Positions 1-10,114 of a DNA stretch of 64,000 bases are shown here, one piece after another. Source of the DNA: Metaphire vulgaris (taxonomy: Eukaryota; Annelida; Clitellata; Crassiclitellata; Megascolecidae). Numbering within the stretch: position 1 is the first letter of the stretch; every line of letters starts with the position of its first letter. The stretch is taken from assembly GCA_018105865.1 (NCBI GenBank), contig CM030863.1, positions 4,183,601 through 4,247,600 of the forward strand. Reading direction: 5' to 3'. Position numbers and translations under genes: made by a program. A model generated the notes under the pieces. That model was given only the letters and a program-made list of their open reading frames with translations. It was not told the origin of the DNA and searched no databases.

Positions 1-1100
1 AAGAGTGGTAACAACGCTGGATGATGGAGCAGAAGGACGCGTGTTCAATTCCCTCAGGAGCCCAAAGGTCGAATCAGCCGTACTCGCTAGAGGGCGGTGG
101 TAAAATGAGGAGCAGTGTTAAGCTGATGTTGTTGTTGTTGTTGTTGCTGTTCGAGAAATCTAGTTCAAGAAAATGTATACCCTTTGACTCTCCTTGGCCG
201 ATCACTGGGACATCAACATTAATATCGACCATTTGCTGAAATTTAGAATTGGCTACCTAGATTTCTAAAGAAAAGAATCGAAAGAATCAAACATTATCAT
301 GGCACATAGGTCTCAAATACGTTCAATGTCTCTTCTAAGGATTTTTGGCTCCCGTGCTAAATCAAAATCTCGTGAGATTTGCAGCATCAATTTTTTCTGC
401 AAAATTTTTCAATCGAAACACAAAAGCGTTACAAATATGCACATTAATATTCTTGTTTCTGTTATCATCTTCAAAACATTGTTAATGTTAATGTGAACTA
501 AACTCCCGGTGGGCGTCGTCATGGCCGCCAGCGCACGTTTGTGTGCGCTTCGGATTTCGTCGACGTTTTGGTATTATCCGATGTTCTACGAGCGGACTTT
601 TGCATCGACTCGTTGGTTTTTCGAGGGTCTTCTGCAGTTCTTCGCTTTTTAACGTCGTTCTGAACGTTTCGAATCGGTCGTCGTTCGTACAAAGCTCGCC
701 AAGGTCAGCCGCTAATGGCTGCCGCGTGGTACAGCGCGACCGAGAAGGGATGGTTTCCGGACTTCGTTGAATCCATCTTCGTCGGATTCGCTGATATCGG
801 CGACGAAACATTTCTCTCGGAAGACTGTTCTTGGATTTCGCCGCCGGGGAATACTTCTGACTGGCTGGGGCGTCTGTCTTCGGGCCCGCCCATCGCCGTC
901 GGTCTCCTTGCGGGAAATTCTTCTACCAATCTCGCGGACCAACAACATCTTCCGTTCTGCGCTGACAACGTCGTAGTGGATGCAGTTCTCCAGTGAAAGA
1001 CCGCTTCTTATGACTGCACCGGATTTCTCGGTGGCGAGTTTTGTTGTTCTTCATCCGAGCGGACTTCAACATCGCCATCTTCTGTCCACCATTGACATGC
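1..1100. other. Gene-free start with GC-rich island
   Basis: No gene is recognised here. Positions 1-500 are AT-rich and hold only short chance ORFs. Positions about 500-1090 are clearly richer in GC and CpG than the surroundings and are open on both strands for 60-90 codons, which suggests decayed coding DNA, possibly from a retrotransposon. I could not match any of the translations to a family. The island runs directly into a retroposon tail at 1100. Confidence 0.4.
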
Positions 1101-1163
1101 TAGCGTTGTCAAAGCGCTTTTGATTTTGGTACTTAACCATGTTACAGCGCTATAAAAATTGTC

Positions 1164-1225
<62 letters not shown>
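1100..1225 (+). repeat. Retroposon 3' tail plus (ATA)n array
   Basis: Positions 1115-1160 contain the dispersed tail seen many times in this window: a GCGC-T core near TTTTGATTTTGG, then GCGCTATAAAAA just before the array. It is followed directly by about 60 bp of (ATA)n. The same tail at other sites is followed by other repeat units, so I read it as the 3' end of an L2/CR1-like LINE or a SINE using its tail. Confidence 0.7.
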
Positions 1226-1226
<1 letters not shown>

Positions 1227-1367
1227 TGCTCAGCAGAAATCGAACAATTATAAATGACGGCATAATGACGCAATAGCATAATCAAAGTTCTACTTTGGTA
1301 ACAATATGATATTTCCCAAAAGACTCATAGACCTTATCAATGTCAATGTTTTCAGTCGGTATGTAAA

Positions 1368-1758
1368 CAGTGGTGTAGCCAGGTTTTAAAACCAGGGGAG
1401 CAGTGAACATATTAAAAAGGCGCCACCACATCGAATTTTTCCACAGACATCATCTCAAAAAGTCTTGACGAACAAAAATGGCCCCCGTGGCCGGTAGTTT
1501 GTTGTTGTTTCTCCTCTTTAGTTTCTATTTTTAGCTTTAATTTATCTATCTAGGAAGTCTGATAACAACCGATGCAGATGCAATCAAGAGATAAGAAGAC
1601 GTATAGCAATAGCAAATGAAGCTTTTTACAAGAGAAAGGAACTGATGCAAAGTAAACTAAAACTAAACCTAAAAAAGAGATTGGTAAATTATTAAGAAAA
1701 GGCGCCACTTTTCTTAAAAAATTTCCTCTGGGGAGCGGAACTCCCTGCTACGCCACTG
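1368..1758. mobile_element. Degraded hAT-type MITE carrying a LINE fragment
   Basis: The left end reads CAGTGGTGTAGCCAGG and the right end CTACGCCACTG, forming terminal inverted repeats of the CAGTGGCGTAGCC type. The flanking octamers match at 5 of 8 positions, with the differences mostly transitions, as expected of an old target duplication. The interior holds a short piece of an RTE-like reverse transcriptase gene (1540-1690). Confidence 0.65.
1540..1690 (+). mobile_element. RTE-like RT fragment inside a MITE
   Basis: About 145 bp nearly identical to positions 2428-2575 and, on the other strand, to 54545-54695. It encodes the YLGSLITTDA region of a non-LTR reverse transcriptase. It begins and ends inside the MITE at 1368-1758, so it was either captured by that element or inserted into it. 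Confidence 0.8.
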
Positions 1759-2149
1759 CAAGCAAAGTGTTATTTTTTTTAAGTTTTCCATTTGTTTCCA
1801 TCGATTTCTATTCTTTATTGCTCCAACAATAATTGCAGGCGCTAATTATTTCATATTATGCTAGCCGTTTACCCGTCAAAAATGAAGGGTGAGAATGGCT
1901 GTTCTACTACCCATTTTTTGCAAATGTTCTTGCATTTTGCGCGATGAATTGTCCCTAACTCGCCGCCATTCCTTCAACCGAGTTAACGCCCACTTCTCTC
2001 AACTGTTTTCTTTTAAGCTATAACGACTATCTTTCAAAGTAATACTTTAATATTATCATCTCAATTATCGCTTTCAAACTCCCGCATCAGTCAAAACGTT
2101 TCTGATGAACTACCGTTTCTTAATTTGGTAAACAGCAAAATAATGATAA

Positions 2150-3002
2150 CATCGAAGAATTAGTACAAGAGGCGATGGAGAATACAGATAAGGGAGTAAA
2201 AGTCGGTGGAGTACTACTAAAGGCGCTGCGCTTCGCAGACGATCAGGCCATGCTAGCAAGCAATCAAAAAGGGCTTCAGGAAGTAATGGATAAACTGATA
2301 CAAGTGTCAGAAAAGTATGGAATGAGAATCAATACTAAAAAGACTAAAGTTATGGTAATAAGTAAAAAAAGGAATGAGAGTGGAAATAAAGGTTTATGGA
2401 CAGATCATAGAGCAAGTGAAGGAATTTAGCTATCTAGGAAGTCTGATAACAACCGATGCCAGATGCAATAAAGAGATAAGAAGGCGTATAGAAATAGCAA
2501 AGGAAGCTTTTTACAAGAGAAAGGAACTGATGCAAAGTAAACTAAAACTAAACCTAAAAAAGAGATTGGTAAAACATTTATATGGAGTGTGGCGTTGTAT
2601 GGGGCGGAGACGTGGACAATGAGAAAGAAAGATATAAAACGATTAGAGGCTTTTAAAATGTGGATTTGGAGGAAAATGCTAAAAGTAAAATACACAGAGC
2701 ATAAGACAAACGAGGAAGTCATGAAGGAGATAAAGGAAGAAAGAAGCCTGATAGATACAATCCGGAAAAGGCAGAGAAATTGGATAGGACATGTCCTCCG
2801 GCATGACTCTCTACTAAGAACAATAATCGAAGGCAAAATGGAGGGAAAAAGAGTGAGAGGCAGACCGAGAAAGATGATGTTGGAGTGGATGATGAATAAA
2901 GGATATCAGGAACTCAAAGAAGAAGCAAGCAATCGATCGGAGTGGGAAAACTGGATACCTGGACCTGTCGAGAGACAGAGAAACACTGATGATGACCGTT
3001 AG
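2150..3002 (+). mobile_element. RTE-like non-LTR retrotransposon, 3' part
   Basis: Reading across two frameshifts gives the end of a reverse transcriptase: the catalytic FADD motif (RFADDQAMLA, near 2235), then YLGSLITTDA, then ALYGAETW near 2592, and the C-terminal block RGRPRKMMLEWM before a stop at 3000-3002. The 5' part is missing, as is usual for LINE copies. A second copy lies at 54136-54700 on the other strand with fewer lesions, so the family was active fairly recently. Confidence 0.9.
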
Positions 3003-3276
3003 TAAATAGCATTTTGTCAATTTATTAACATCTATGACCTTTTATCGTGAGATTTCTCATCGAAATTTGTTTCTTTCTTACAACAGCGGGATGGCATTTA
3101 ACTTCGTGCAGTGGCGTAAACCTGGCGTCAACATTGGGGAGGGGGATAGAATCATCTATAAGGTCAGGTCAGACCCCCTTTACGTCTCCCAAAAAGTCTT
3201 GACGAGCAATAAACGTCATCCTTATATTTTTTCTCTGTCCAATCACCCCTGACGAGCAAAAAAAAGAAAAAGGTAA

Positions 3277-3322
3277 TCCGAAATGAGTGATTTTACCGTG
3301 TGGTAAAATCACTCATTTCGGA
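3277..3322. repeat. Perfect 21-bp hairpin
   Basis: Positions 3277-3297 and 3302-3322 are exact reverse complements separated by GTGT. The pairing continues imperfectly outward through the A-rich and T-rich flanks to about 3266-3333. It lies within repeat-like DNA that begins CAGTGGCG at 3109, so it is probably the centre of a foldback MITE. Confidence 0.85.
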
Positions 3323-3798
3323 TGATCTTTTTCTTTTTCTTTTCTTTCATAAGGCACAAAATATTGTGGGGGGATAATTGATACTCTGTCCCCTCTTATT
3401 AATTATTGGGGGCGCCCCGCCGTGCCCCACGTGTTTCACGCCCTTGACTTTGTGTACAAGTGAAACGGATGAGCTCTGACTAATGACTAAGGCTAGTTAG
3501 TCATTTAGTCTTTCGTCGACAGGTGATAAAGCTGTTGGATTTGAGAATAGGATGTTCTTCTTAAGTCGGCGGACATCCTAAAGTGAAGGAGCAACGGAGA
3601 GCAGGATTGCAGGAAGAGAAAGGGAAAGGGAAGACTAATGCCGGCGTCTTGACCTACTGCACGAAGATTTGTGTATGTATGCATGTATGATATATACATC
3701 AGAGGCGGACAACATGAGGCCTACGGGCCAGATGCGGCCCTTGAGAGGCTTTAGAGTGGTCTTGACCTACTGCTGAAGGAACTATTATTATGCATTAT

Positions 3799-3819
3799 TA
3801 TTAGTAGTAGTAGTACAAC

Positions 3820-3854
<35 letters not shown>

Positions 3855-3893
3855 CTGAGTAACTATTACTATTAGTAGTATTAGTAGTAGTAA

Positions 3894-3961
<68 letters not shown>

Positions 3962-4065
3962 TTTACAACAACTTATATAGCGCAGTAACATAACTGGAAC
4001 TAAAGTCAAGAGTGCTTTACAAATGAGTCGCTTATAAGATATGTTAAATAAGGGTGTCTTTAAGA
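3799..4065 (-). repeat. (TAC)n array and LINE tail
   Basis: On the minus strand, 4065-3965 reads TTGTAAAGCACTCTTGACTTT and ends GCGCTATATAAG, then passes into about 160 bp of (TAC)n. Positions 3970-4065 match 38950-39055, where the same tail ends an L2/CR1-like reverse transcriptase gene, so this is a 3'-end fragment of the same family. Confidence 0.8.
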
Positions 4066-4788
4066 GCTATGCAAAACATGTAAATTTTGCCCAATAGTAA
4101 ATCATACTGAAACAAAAATAACAATATATACGAAAATTCCCTACAATGCGGACTATAGCCAAAGAGATAAAAATCATTTGAGAAGTACGGCAACATGCTA
4201 ACGGTGTTTGGCATCGAATGTACCAAGCGTTTTTGATAGTTAAAAACCTGGTACCACAGTTTGACATATTGGCGTCACCTTTCACAACTGACCATGAAAA
4301 GGCATCCGACTTTCTCCAGCGGAACTGATCGATCTAAGAACAGTGTAACTTGAGTAAGTTGAGTTTGAAAAACACTTTTAATAGATCAGAATGGAATAAC
4401 AAGTTTTATGGATCACCAGGTGAAACCAAGTTTCACAATCTCATAAGCATGAAGTTGAAGCTATACTTGTGATGTTCTGTTCAACGTATATTAGTTGCTA
4501 TGTGCGGCTATTTGTATTTGTGGTAATTACTTATCGATTGAATTAATTAAGATCTCATGGCATAGAGTTGTGAAATTAGAGCTTCCGGTTCCGACTCTGG
4601 ACGGTTTTGGAATTTTTTGGAATTTTACTGTTTATTTCTGAATTAAAATCTTTAATAATCATCCGTTTCGAGTGTCATCAGTTATCAACAGCCCTTCATC
4701 TTTAACTTAACATAGTTGGCAGACATTTCAGTTATGAATTTAAATAAGTCGAAACTGCCTTCAAACTTCACTGACGTTCACCTGCAGT
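4066..4788. other. AT-rich spacer
   Basis: About 720 bp of AT-rich DNA with only short chance ORFs. I see no gene, RNA or repeat boundary in it. Confidence 0.5.
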
Positions 4789-5113
4789 CAGTGGCGTAGC
4801 CAGGCTTTCCGGAAGGGGGTTGGTTTTGATCATGACCAAGTTCGAAAAATGTTGACCAGCTAAAAAGGTCATCCTCATCTCTTCTCTTGTACTTTTTACT
4901 TTTTCTCTATCAGATGTGCTGACAAGCAAAAAACGTCGTCATATTACATCTTTACATTCTATAGCACTTATAAATTATTTTGGGTAGGCAGCCAAGGGGG
5001 TGGGGGGGCTTGACCTCCAAAACTGCATCCGAAAAAATGTACGGAAACACATTTAAACTTTTTTTTCGTCAGCATCCATTCTTAACCCTCAACCTCCCTT
5101 GGCCCCGACACTG
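4789..5113. mobile_element. hAT-type MITE with exact target duplication
   Basis: The 325-bp element starts CAGTGGCGTAGCCAGG and ends GACACTG. It is flanked on both sides by CCTGCAGT (4781-4788 and 5114-5121), an exact 8-bp target duplication typical of the hAT superfamily. It has no transposase and so would depend on an enzyme supplied elsewhere. Confidence 0.88.
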
Positions 5114-5461
5114 CCTGCAGTCTATTACAAGAAGTTTTACTTCAGAATTACAGTCACATTTCAGACAGTTAGTGGACAATTTCAATCGAATGCAGCAGTC
5201 TCATTGAACACGATTGCATGTGAGTGGTAAGGAGAGAGATAATTATGTGCTTGTTTTGTAGAATATACAGTAATATGAAATATGTCGTGTCAGAGTTTTG
5301 TCGCGTAACGAGCGTAGCTGATAATATTTCATGCATGTGCAGCCCATCAGGAAGCTTGATGAGCCTAATTTGGTTCGTACGGCCCGGCGCGTCGCAAATT
5401 TCTCAGGATGTGGGCCGTTAATGAAAGAAGTTGTCCCCCCTTGATGTAGCCTACACTGTGT

Positions 5462-6497
5462 CAGAGATGGACATGGGTTGGGTTAACCCATGGGTTGGGT
5501 TGGGTTGGGTTGGATTGGGTTGGGTCATAAATTCAGGCAGTTGTGGTGGGTTGGGTTGGGTTGGGTTGGGTTGAAAAACGCTGATTTGCACGTGGCACAG
5601 TGCACATACCATACATTGGTTATAAAAAATGGTTATCGTTTTCCGCATTTTCATGTAACAAATTGCCGCCGAACTGTCGCTGGCAATACTGGCTTATGAC
5701 GACGGCTATTAGTTAAGCGATTGGCGGGGGGTTATATTCAGGACTGTCTTGAGCCCCTGGTTCTATTGATCCAAACACAGTTGTTCCTATATAATAAAGC
5801 ATTAAAGGCATAAGTCTATCTCCTTTGATACTTTATATAAAACCCTCCTCGCCGTTGTGGCCGTTGCTTTCTCTATATTGTGCAGCGTCATATGCCTATA
5901 GGTAGATGTTGATCCGCAGCCACGAGATATTTGCATAAGACCGGTTGGAGTAATAATTCAAGGCTTTGTAATCGAGAGTCGAAATTGATGAATGAATGTT
6001 ATCATATAGTCACTTTCTTTGAACCATCCACTGTAAATCCATCATAATCCCCTTATTGACTCCAATAACATTTATGAGCTACTGCGGGGGAGTGCGTGCG
6101 AACTTGCTAGGCAAATGCTATAATGGCTCTAGGGTTCCTTATTCGTTAGTCTTTCAACATTTGAAGCTGAATTTTAGAGAGTATAAGTACAAATTATAAC
6201 TCGGACTTCTACCTTCCTTTGCACGCCAATGATAATTATAATGGCAGAAAACATAGGCCCTGCAGTCACATATGAGAGGTAATTTTTTAAAATGATTTTA
6301 TGCAGTAATTGACAAATTGTTGCTTAGCAATAAATTTGCTGAAAATGTTTACTTGAAGTTTGGTTGTTGGTTGGGTTGGGTTGGGTTGGGTTGGGTGAAT
6401 ACTTGTAATTGCCGGCATGGGTTGGATTGGGTTGGGTTGGAGATTTGATGGGTCGGGTTGGGTTGGGTTCTAAAAAATGGACCCATGTCCATCTCTG
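5462..6497. mobile_element. hAT-type element with TTGGG arrays
   Basis: The 1036-bp element has inverted ends CAGAGATGGACATGGGT, and CACTGTGT directly repeated at 5454-5461 and 6498-6505 is an exact 8-bp target duplication. Just inside each end are degenerate arrays of the pentamer TTGGG (5475-5573 on the left; 6360-6475 on the right), mirrored between the halves at the TIRs. The middle 750 bp encodes nothing recognisable. The repeat unit continues the sequence of the TIR itself. Confidence 0.9.
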
Positions 6498-6890
6498 CAC
6501 TGTGTCCGCAAAAGGGAACCATTTGATAATTGCGAAAACCAATGCCAATTATTTATAATTCTTTTTATTACAGACCTCGTTTCAATTCTGATATCGTATT
6601 AAATTGAATATGAACTTCATATCTTTGAAAACATTTTGTTTTGTTTATTTGTTTGTCACAACACTCATTGACGTAGAAAATGACGTCAGCCAATTAATAA
6701 GAAAAATACCTGTAATCTCTGGCAACTGACCGCAAACGTCACAAACCGCTCAAACGAGTAAAAGAATTCCCATGAAAGTTTGCGCTACTTATACAAATAG
6801 TTGTCTCTTTATGTGTTTAAAATTATTCTAAATCGGCTCAGATTCGAGGCAGTTATTGCGATATGTTTAGGGGTCCCCTCTTCCAGACAC
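6498..6890. other. AT-rich spacer
   Basis: AT-rich single-copy-looking DNA with no recognised gene or repeat. Confidence 0.5.
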
Positions 6891-7190
6891 ACACACACAC
6901 GTGTGTGTGTCTGTTGTGTTTGTGTGTTGTGTGTGTGTGTTTATGTGCGTGTTTCTGTATATTTGTGTGTTATAAAATAAGCGATAAAAAGAAGAAGAAG
7001 AAGACGGAAGAGGAAAAAGAAGAAGAAAAAAAGAAAAAGAAGAAGAAGAAAAAGAAGAAGAAGAAGAAGAAGAAGAAGAAGAAGAAGAAGAAAGAAGAAG
7101 ATAAACATTTATTGGACCACCACATGAATTTAGCAATATGTCATAAATAGAACAAGTAAGAAGAAGAGGAAGAAGAAGAAGAAGAAAAAG
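6891..7190. repeat. (CA/GT)n and (AAG)n microsatellites
   Basis: Positions 6891-6945 are a CA run followed by GT runs. Positions 6990-7100 and 7158-7190 are purine-rich AAG/GAA arrays. ORFs crossing here are only lysine or serine runs and are not genes. Confidence 0.9.
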
Positions 7191-7620
7191 CTCCTAATTT
7201 GCGATAATATAATAATACACCTATAGACGAATTATGTCAAATCGCATATTAAGAAAATTGACGTCAACGGAAGTGCAGCTCAAGATAACACGGGTAAATT
7301 GTTATCGCTCATTCTTTCTATTGAATGGAGATCGTCTTGTGTCTAACTGGACAGGCACTTATGCTGACGTCAGACATCGATGCTTGACTGGCTCGTTCAG
7401 TTCGGGGAAGTGAAGTGAAGATTTGATGAAGCCTACTTATAGTCCCCAACTCCATTGTCTCTCGTGTGAGCTTTATTGAGATTTTGCTTCCTTATCTCCG
7501 TGTATAAATTAGCCATCAATCTATATTTGAGATTTCGTAAAGCAGGATGACAAACGAACGCTTCGATAATTAATTTCATCCTGAATAATCCTTTCCGTGC
7601 GGTTACTCTCGCGGTTTATA
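7191..7620. other. Upstream flank of the cGAS-like gene
   Basis: No gene or named repeat was seen. The stretch is moderately AT-rich and may contain promoter sequence for the gene starting at 8030, but I could not identify a convincing core promoter. Confidence 0.4.
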
Positions 7621-7825
7621 TGTTACAGTCAAAGTGTGAAATCAGGGAATGTTGACATTGCCTGAAATTTTTAGGCAATGTCGACATAAGCCGTTTCACT
7701 TGTTAAACAATGCCTAACAATTTCACTCAATGTCGACATTGCCCGAGTGAAACGGCTTATGTCGACATTGCCTAAAAATTTCAGGCAATGTCAACATTGC
7801 CTGATTTCACACTTTGACTGTAACA
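7621..7825. mobile_element. 205-bp foldback MITE
   Basis: The element begins TGTTACAGTCAAAGTGTGAA and ends with its reverse complement. The arms run about 85 bp each and include the 9-mer AATGTTGAC and repeated GCAATGTCGACAT blocks. TA dinucleotides at 7619-7620 and 7826-7827 are the likely target duplication. It ends about 200 bp before the start codon at 8030, so it sits in the promoter or 5' leader region of the cGAS-like gene. Confidence 0.88.
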
Positions 7826-8029
7826 TACTGTATATACGCACAGCAATGATGGATTTTCAATATTCTTATAATGATCTACAATAATAACCACAAGTAATTG
7901 AGCTCGAGCTGCTTGGCGTGAAGCATAATCGGAGGATCGCTGACTGGAAACCAACCTAGATACTGTATCCCGGCTTGGAGAACAATAACTCGATATCGTA
8001 ACAGTTTCAGCTAACTCGTGGTGTTCACG

Positions 8030-9094
8030 ATGGATGCAAACACAGCCAGGCAAACGGAATCTACAGAAGACTACGTCGACTTAGTAAGATTCTGTCATCA
8101 GCTGCTCGATTATCCACAAAGGGAAGTACATATCTTCTCGGGAAGTTCGTTTGAACTTCCTGTGCTGCTAGTGGCCGAAAATATAACGGATTTTGATATT
8201 CTGATTAGCAGCAAACAATATCTGGCGTTGCCTTTAGATTGTGATTACGCCAATTCGACGCGTTGTCGTGAATTCTGTACCCCTCGGAAATATTTCTCAT
8301 TTGCCACGCAGTATGGGGCAAAGCACGCAATCCTAAGAATCAACTCCAAAAACTGCCACGACGGATTCACGCAGCTATTCTTCGACGACGACGTCAACAG
8401 AGGCAAGATTTTCACCGTTTCCGATTTGCGATGGACAGGCCTTAATAAGGTATGTTGGTCTAAAACTTTACTTAAGAAGTCTGAATATGTTTGGAGGAAA
8501 TTGAAAAATTTCATGCCAGAACTGAACGTGTTCTCATCGTCTGACGGATTCCAGATGGATTGGGTCGACAATGTACGATGTCCAGTATGGCCAGTAGAGG
8601 CGGGTGAGTGGACAGTGAGAAAGCGCTTGTATGGGTGGCCTTCGGCCGAACTCATCGAGTTTGTCGTTAGCGGCGGGTGCTTCTTTGTGGCAAAGTCACA
8701 CGACGGACAATCTGACAACATCAAGGAATGGAGATTTTCCTTTTCGACGGCGGAAGTAAATCTGATACATAGTTGGAGCTATCATCAGAAACTGGTCTAT
8801 CACATCTTGCGCATCATCAAGAACGACGTGTTAAGACAGTGTGGAAGAACGGAGAAAGGCTTTATTTCTACGTACAATTTTAAAACACTAATGTTTTGGG
8901 CTTGCGAAGGAAGGTCCCCGGAATTCTGGAATACAGGCAATATAACGAACATTTTAACAGAATTGCTCTGCACGATGATCGAATGGTTGATTGAAAAGGA
9001 CTGTCGAAGTTATTTCATCCCGACCAACAACATGTGGGACAATTTGCCTCCCGGGTACGATTTCGATCTGGAAGTAAAAGCCTGCTTTCCATAA
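8030..9094 (+). CDS. Mab-21/cGAS-like protein, N-terminal ORF
   Basis: This ORF encodes a Mab-21 domain with the nucleotidyltransferase fold of cGAS and the cGAS-like receptors. Visible features: S-G-S-S-F-E at residues 37-42 and D-F-D at 54-56 (the two metal-binding acids); Asp177 or Asp180 as the third acid, just before RCPVWPVEAGEW; then the helical half, with EWRFSFSTAEVNLIHSW at about 233-249, LMFWACEGRSPEFW at 287-300 and YFIPTNNMWD at 328-337, all Mab-21 hallmarks. The ATG at 8030 is the first after an in-frame TAA at 8012, and an AG acceptor-like site (GTTTCAG, 8004-8010) could end a leader intron. I see no cGAS-type zinc thumb. With intact acids it may make a cyclic dinucleotide on sensing a ligand, but family members without activity exist. 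The ORF stops at 9094 because of a frame change at 9076-9079. Confidence 0.88.
   Translation: MDANTARQTESTEDYVDLVRFCHQLLDYPQREVHIFSGSSFELPVLLVAENITDFDILISSKQYLALPLDCDYANSTRCREFCTPRKYFSFATQYGAKHAILRINSKNCHDGFTQLFFDDDVNRGKIFTVSDLRWTGLNKVCWSKTLLKKSEYVWRKLKNFMPELNVFSSSDGFQMDWVDNVRCPVWPVEAGEWTVRKRLYGWPSAELIEFVVSGGCFFVAKSHDGQSDNIKEWRFSFSTAEVNLIHSWSYHQKLVYHILRIIKNDVLRQCGRTEKGFISTYNFKTLMFWACEGRSPEFWNTGNITNILTELLCTMIEWLIEKDCRSYFIPTNNMWDNLPPGYDFDLEVKACFP
9076..9079 (+). other. Frame change in an A4 run
   Basis: The Mab-21 frame reads ...GAA GTA AAA GCC and meets TAA at 9092. Reading AAA again one base earlier (AAA AGC CTG) enters the next frame, which stays open for about 345 codons. The join falls right after the last Mab-21 helix. 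One missing A, by mutation or by sequencing error, is the simplest explanation. A programmed -1 slip is less likely because no XXXYYYZ heptamer is present. Confidence 0.8.
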
Positions 9095-10113
9095 TCGAAA
9101 ACTTAGAGAAGTACATTGACAGTACGGCACATCTTCAGTGGGATAATTGTAAAAATGATTTGAGTGACGTAGGCCTACGCATTGCTCTTCCTAACAAAAT
9201 AGTCCTGATCTCACAGTTGCGATTCTATCGCGAATATATATTAGATGTGACCCTGCCAGGCAGTCCCAGACAAACGCCTTCGAAACCGCTTGCGGATTGC
9301 GAATACTTCATTTCTAAGATGAATTATCTACACCGAGCCCTTTGTCTACATCGCCGTCTTGTCTCGCGAACCTGGGATACAAAGACAGAGGGCAGAATAG
9401 TTACGGAGATACTCGAAAGCTTTAGGCGCTATCGAGAAGAAAAATTTGACGGATTCACTTATTTCGATATTTCTCCCTTCGATAATTTGTACTCGGTGTT
9501 CAGAAAATTTCTTCAGGCAGGCATCGGTTCTACGCCAAGTGATGACAAGAACACCACAAAAAATGTCGACGTCATTAGAAAGGGACAGTTACTTAATTTG
9601 TTTTTCCAGATTTTGAACGACGACGTGGATAATCCGCTGTTCTTTTTATTTTCTGCGTACGAAGCAAACTTTCACTACACTGCCTTTGACGGACAGTCAG
9701 AAGAAGTTAGACAGGATCATTGGACGAAGGCCCTGCAGTTGAGCGAGGAGGCAATCCACCAATGCATCATCATAGAGGATAAGCACACTCATTTCATTGC
9801 CCCCAATCATACCATATTCAAAGTAGTCATAAACAATGAATTTGCGAATAATTTCGACAAATACATAAATATTGCCTTGCGGGCCATAAGCGAACCTTTC
9901 GGTGATTTGGAGACCACCGAATTTGCTGTTCATTTTACCATTTTGGATTTTCTAAGATATATCAAACTACAGTGCAAAAGAAAGCTTAAAATAAAGCATT
10001 GCGAGCAACCTGATTTGCAAGCTTTGGAAGTATCAAAGGAAAAGAACCCAGCGAGGTTAATTCTAATGGATGCTCTTCTAATCAGCAGAGGTCTGATTAA
10101 TGTTGAAAAATAA
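9076..10113 (+). CDS. C-terminal region of the cGAS-like protein
   Basis: An open frame of about 345 codons directly follows the Mab-21 domain in the -1 frame. The only possible starts inside it are not convincing (GTG at 9034, inside the Mab-21 code), so it is best read as the second half of a protein of about 694 residues. It looks mainly helical, with repeated aromatic and charged residues (LLNLFFQILNDD, LFFLFSAYEANFHY), no signal peptide, no membrane segment and no zinc motif. I do not recognise the domain. Codon use and composition match the upstream half, so it is not a foreign insertion. It could be a ligand-binding or partner-binding appendage to the enzyme domain. Confidence 0.75.
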   Translation, partial: KSLLSIIENLEKYIDSTAHLQWDNCKNDLSDVGLRIALPNKIVLISQLRFYREYILDVTLPGSPRQTPSKPLADCEYFISKMNYLHRALCLHRRLVSRTWDTKTEGRIVTEILESFRRYREEKFDGFTYFDISPFDNLYSVFRKFLQAGIGSTPSDDKNTTKNVDVIRKGQLLNLFFQILNDDVDNPLFFLFSAYEANFHYTAFDGQSEEVRQDHWTKALQLSEEAIHQCIIIEDKHTHFIAPNHTIFKVVINNEFANNFDKYINIALRAISEPFGDLETTEFAVHFTILDFLRYIKLQCKRKLKIKHCEQPDLQALEVSKEKNPARLILMDALLISRGLINVEK

Positions 10114-10114
10114 A
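10109..10114 (+). terminator. Poly(A) signal overlapping the stop
   Basis: AATAAA overlaps the TAA stop codon of the cGAS-like gene. A second AATAAA at 10236-10241 is a better candidate because it leaves some 3' UTR. That second copy starts on the last stem base of an 8-bp hairpin (10229-10236 with 10243-10250), so most of it lies in the loop. Confidence 0.5.

Noticed and set aside
5475..6475. TTGGG runs as a true chromosome end
   Set aside because: Both arrays are inside a hAT-type element with an exact target duplication and are mirrored, so they are interstitial.
6863..7150. 95-codon ORF rich in lysine, and the opposite serine-rich ORF
   Set aside because: Pure reading of an (AAG)n array, with no family features.
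8245..8724. 159-codon ORF on the minus strand
   Set aside because: Antisense shadow of the Mab-21 gene.
9076..9094. Programmed -1 frameshift of the viral type
   Set aside because: No XXXYYYZ slippery heptamer and no obvious downstream pseudoknot; a one-base indel is simpler, though not proven.
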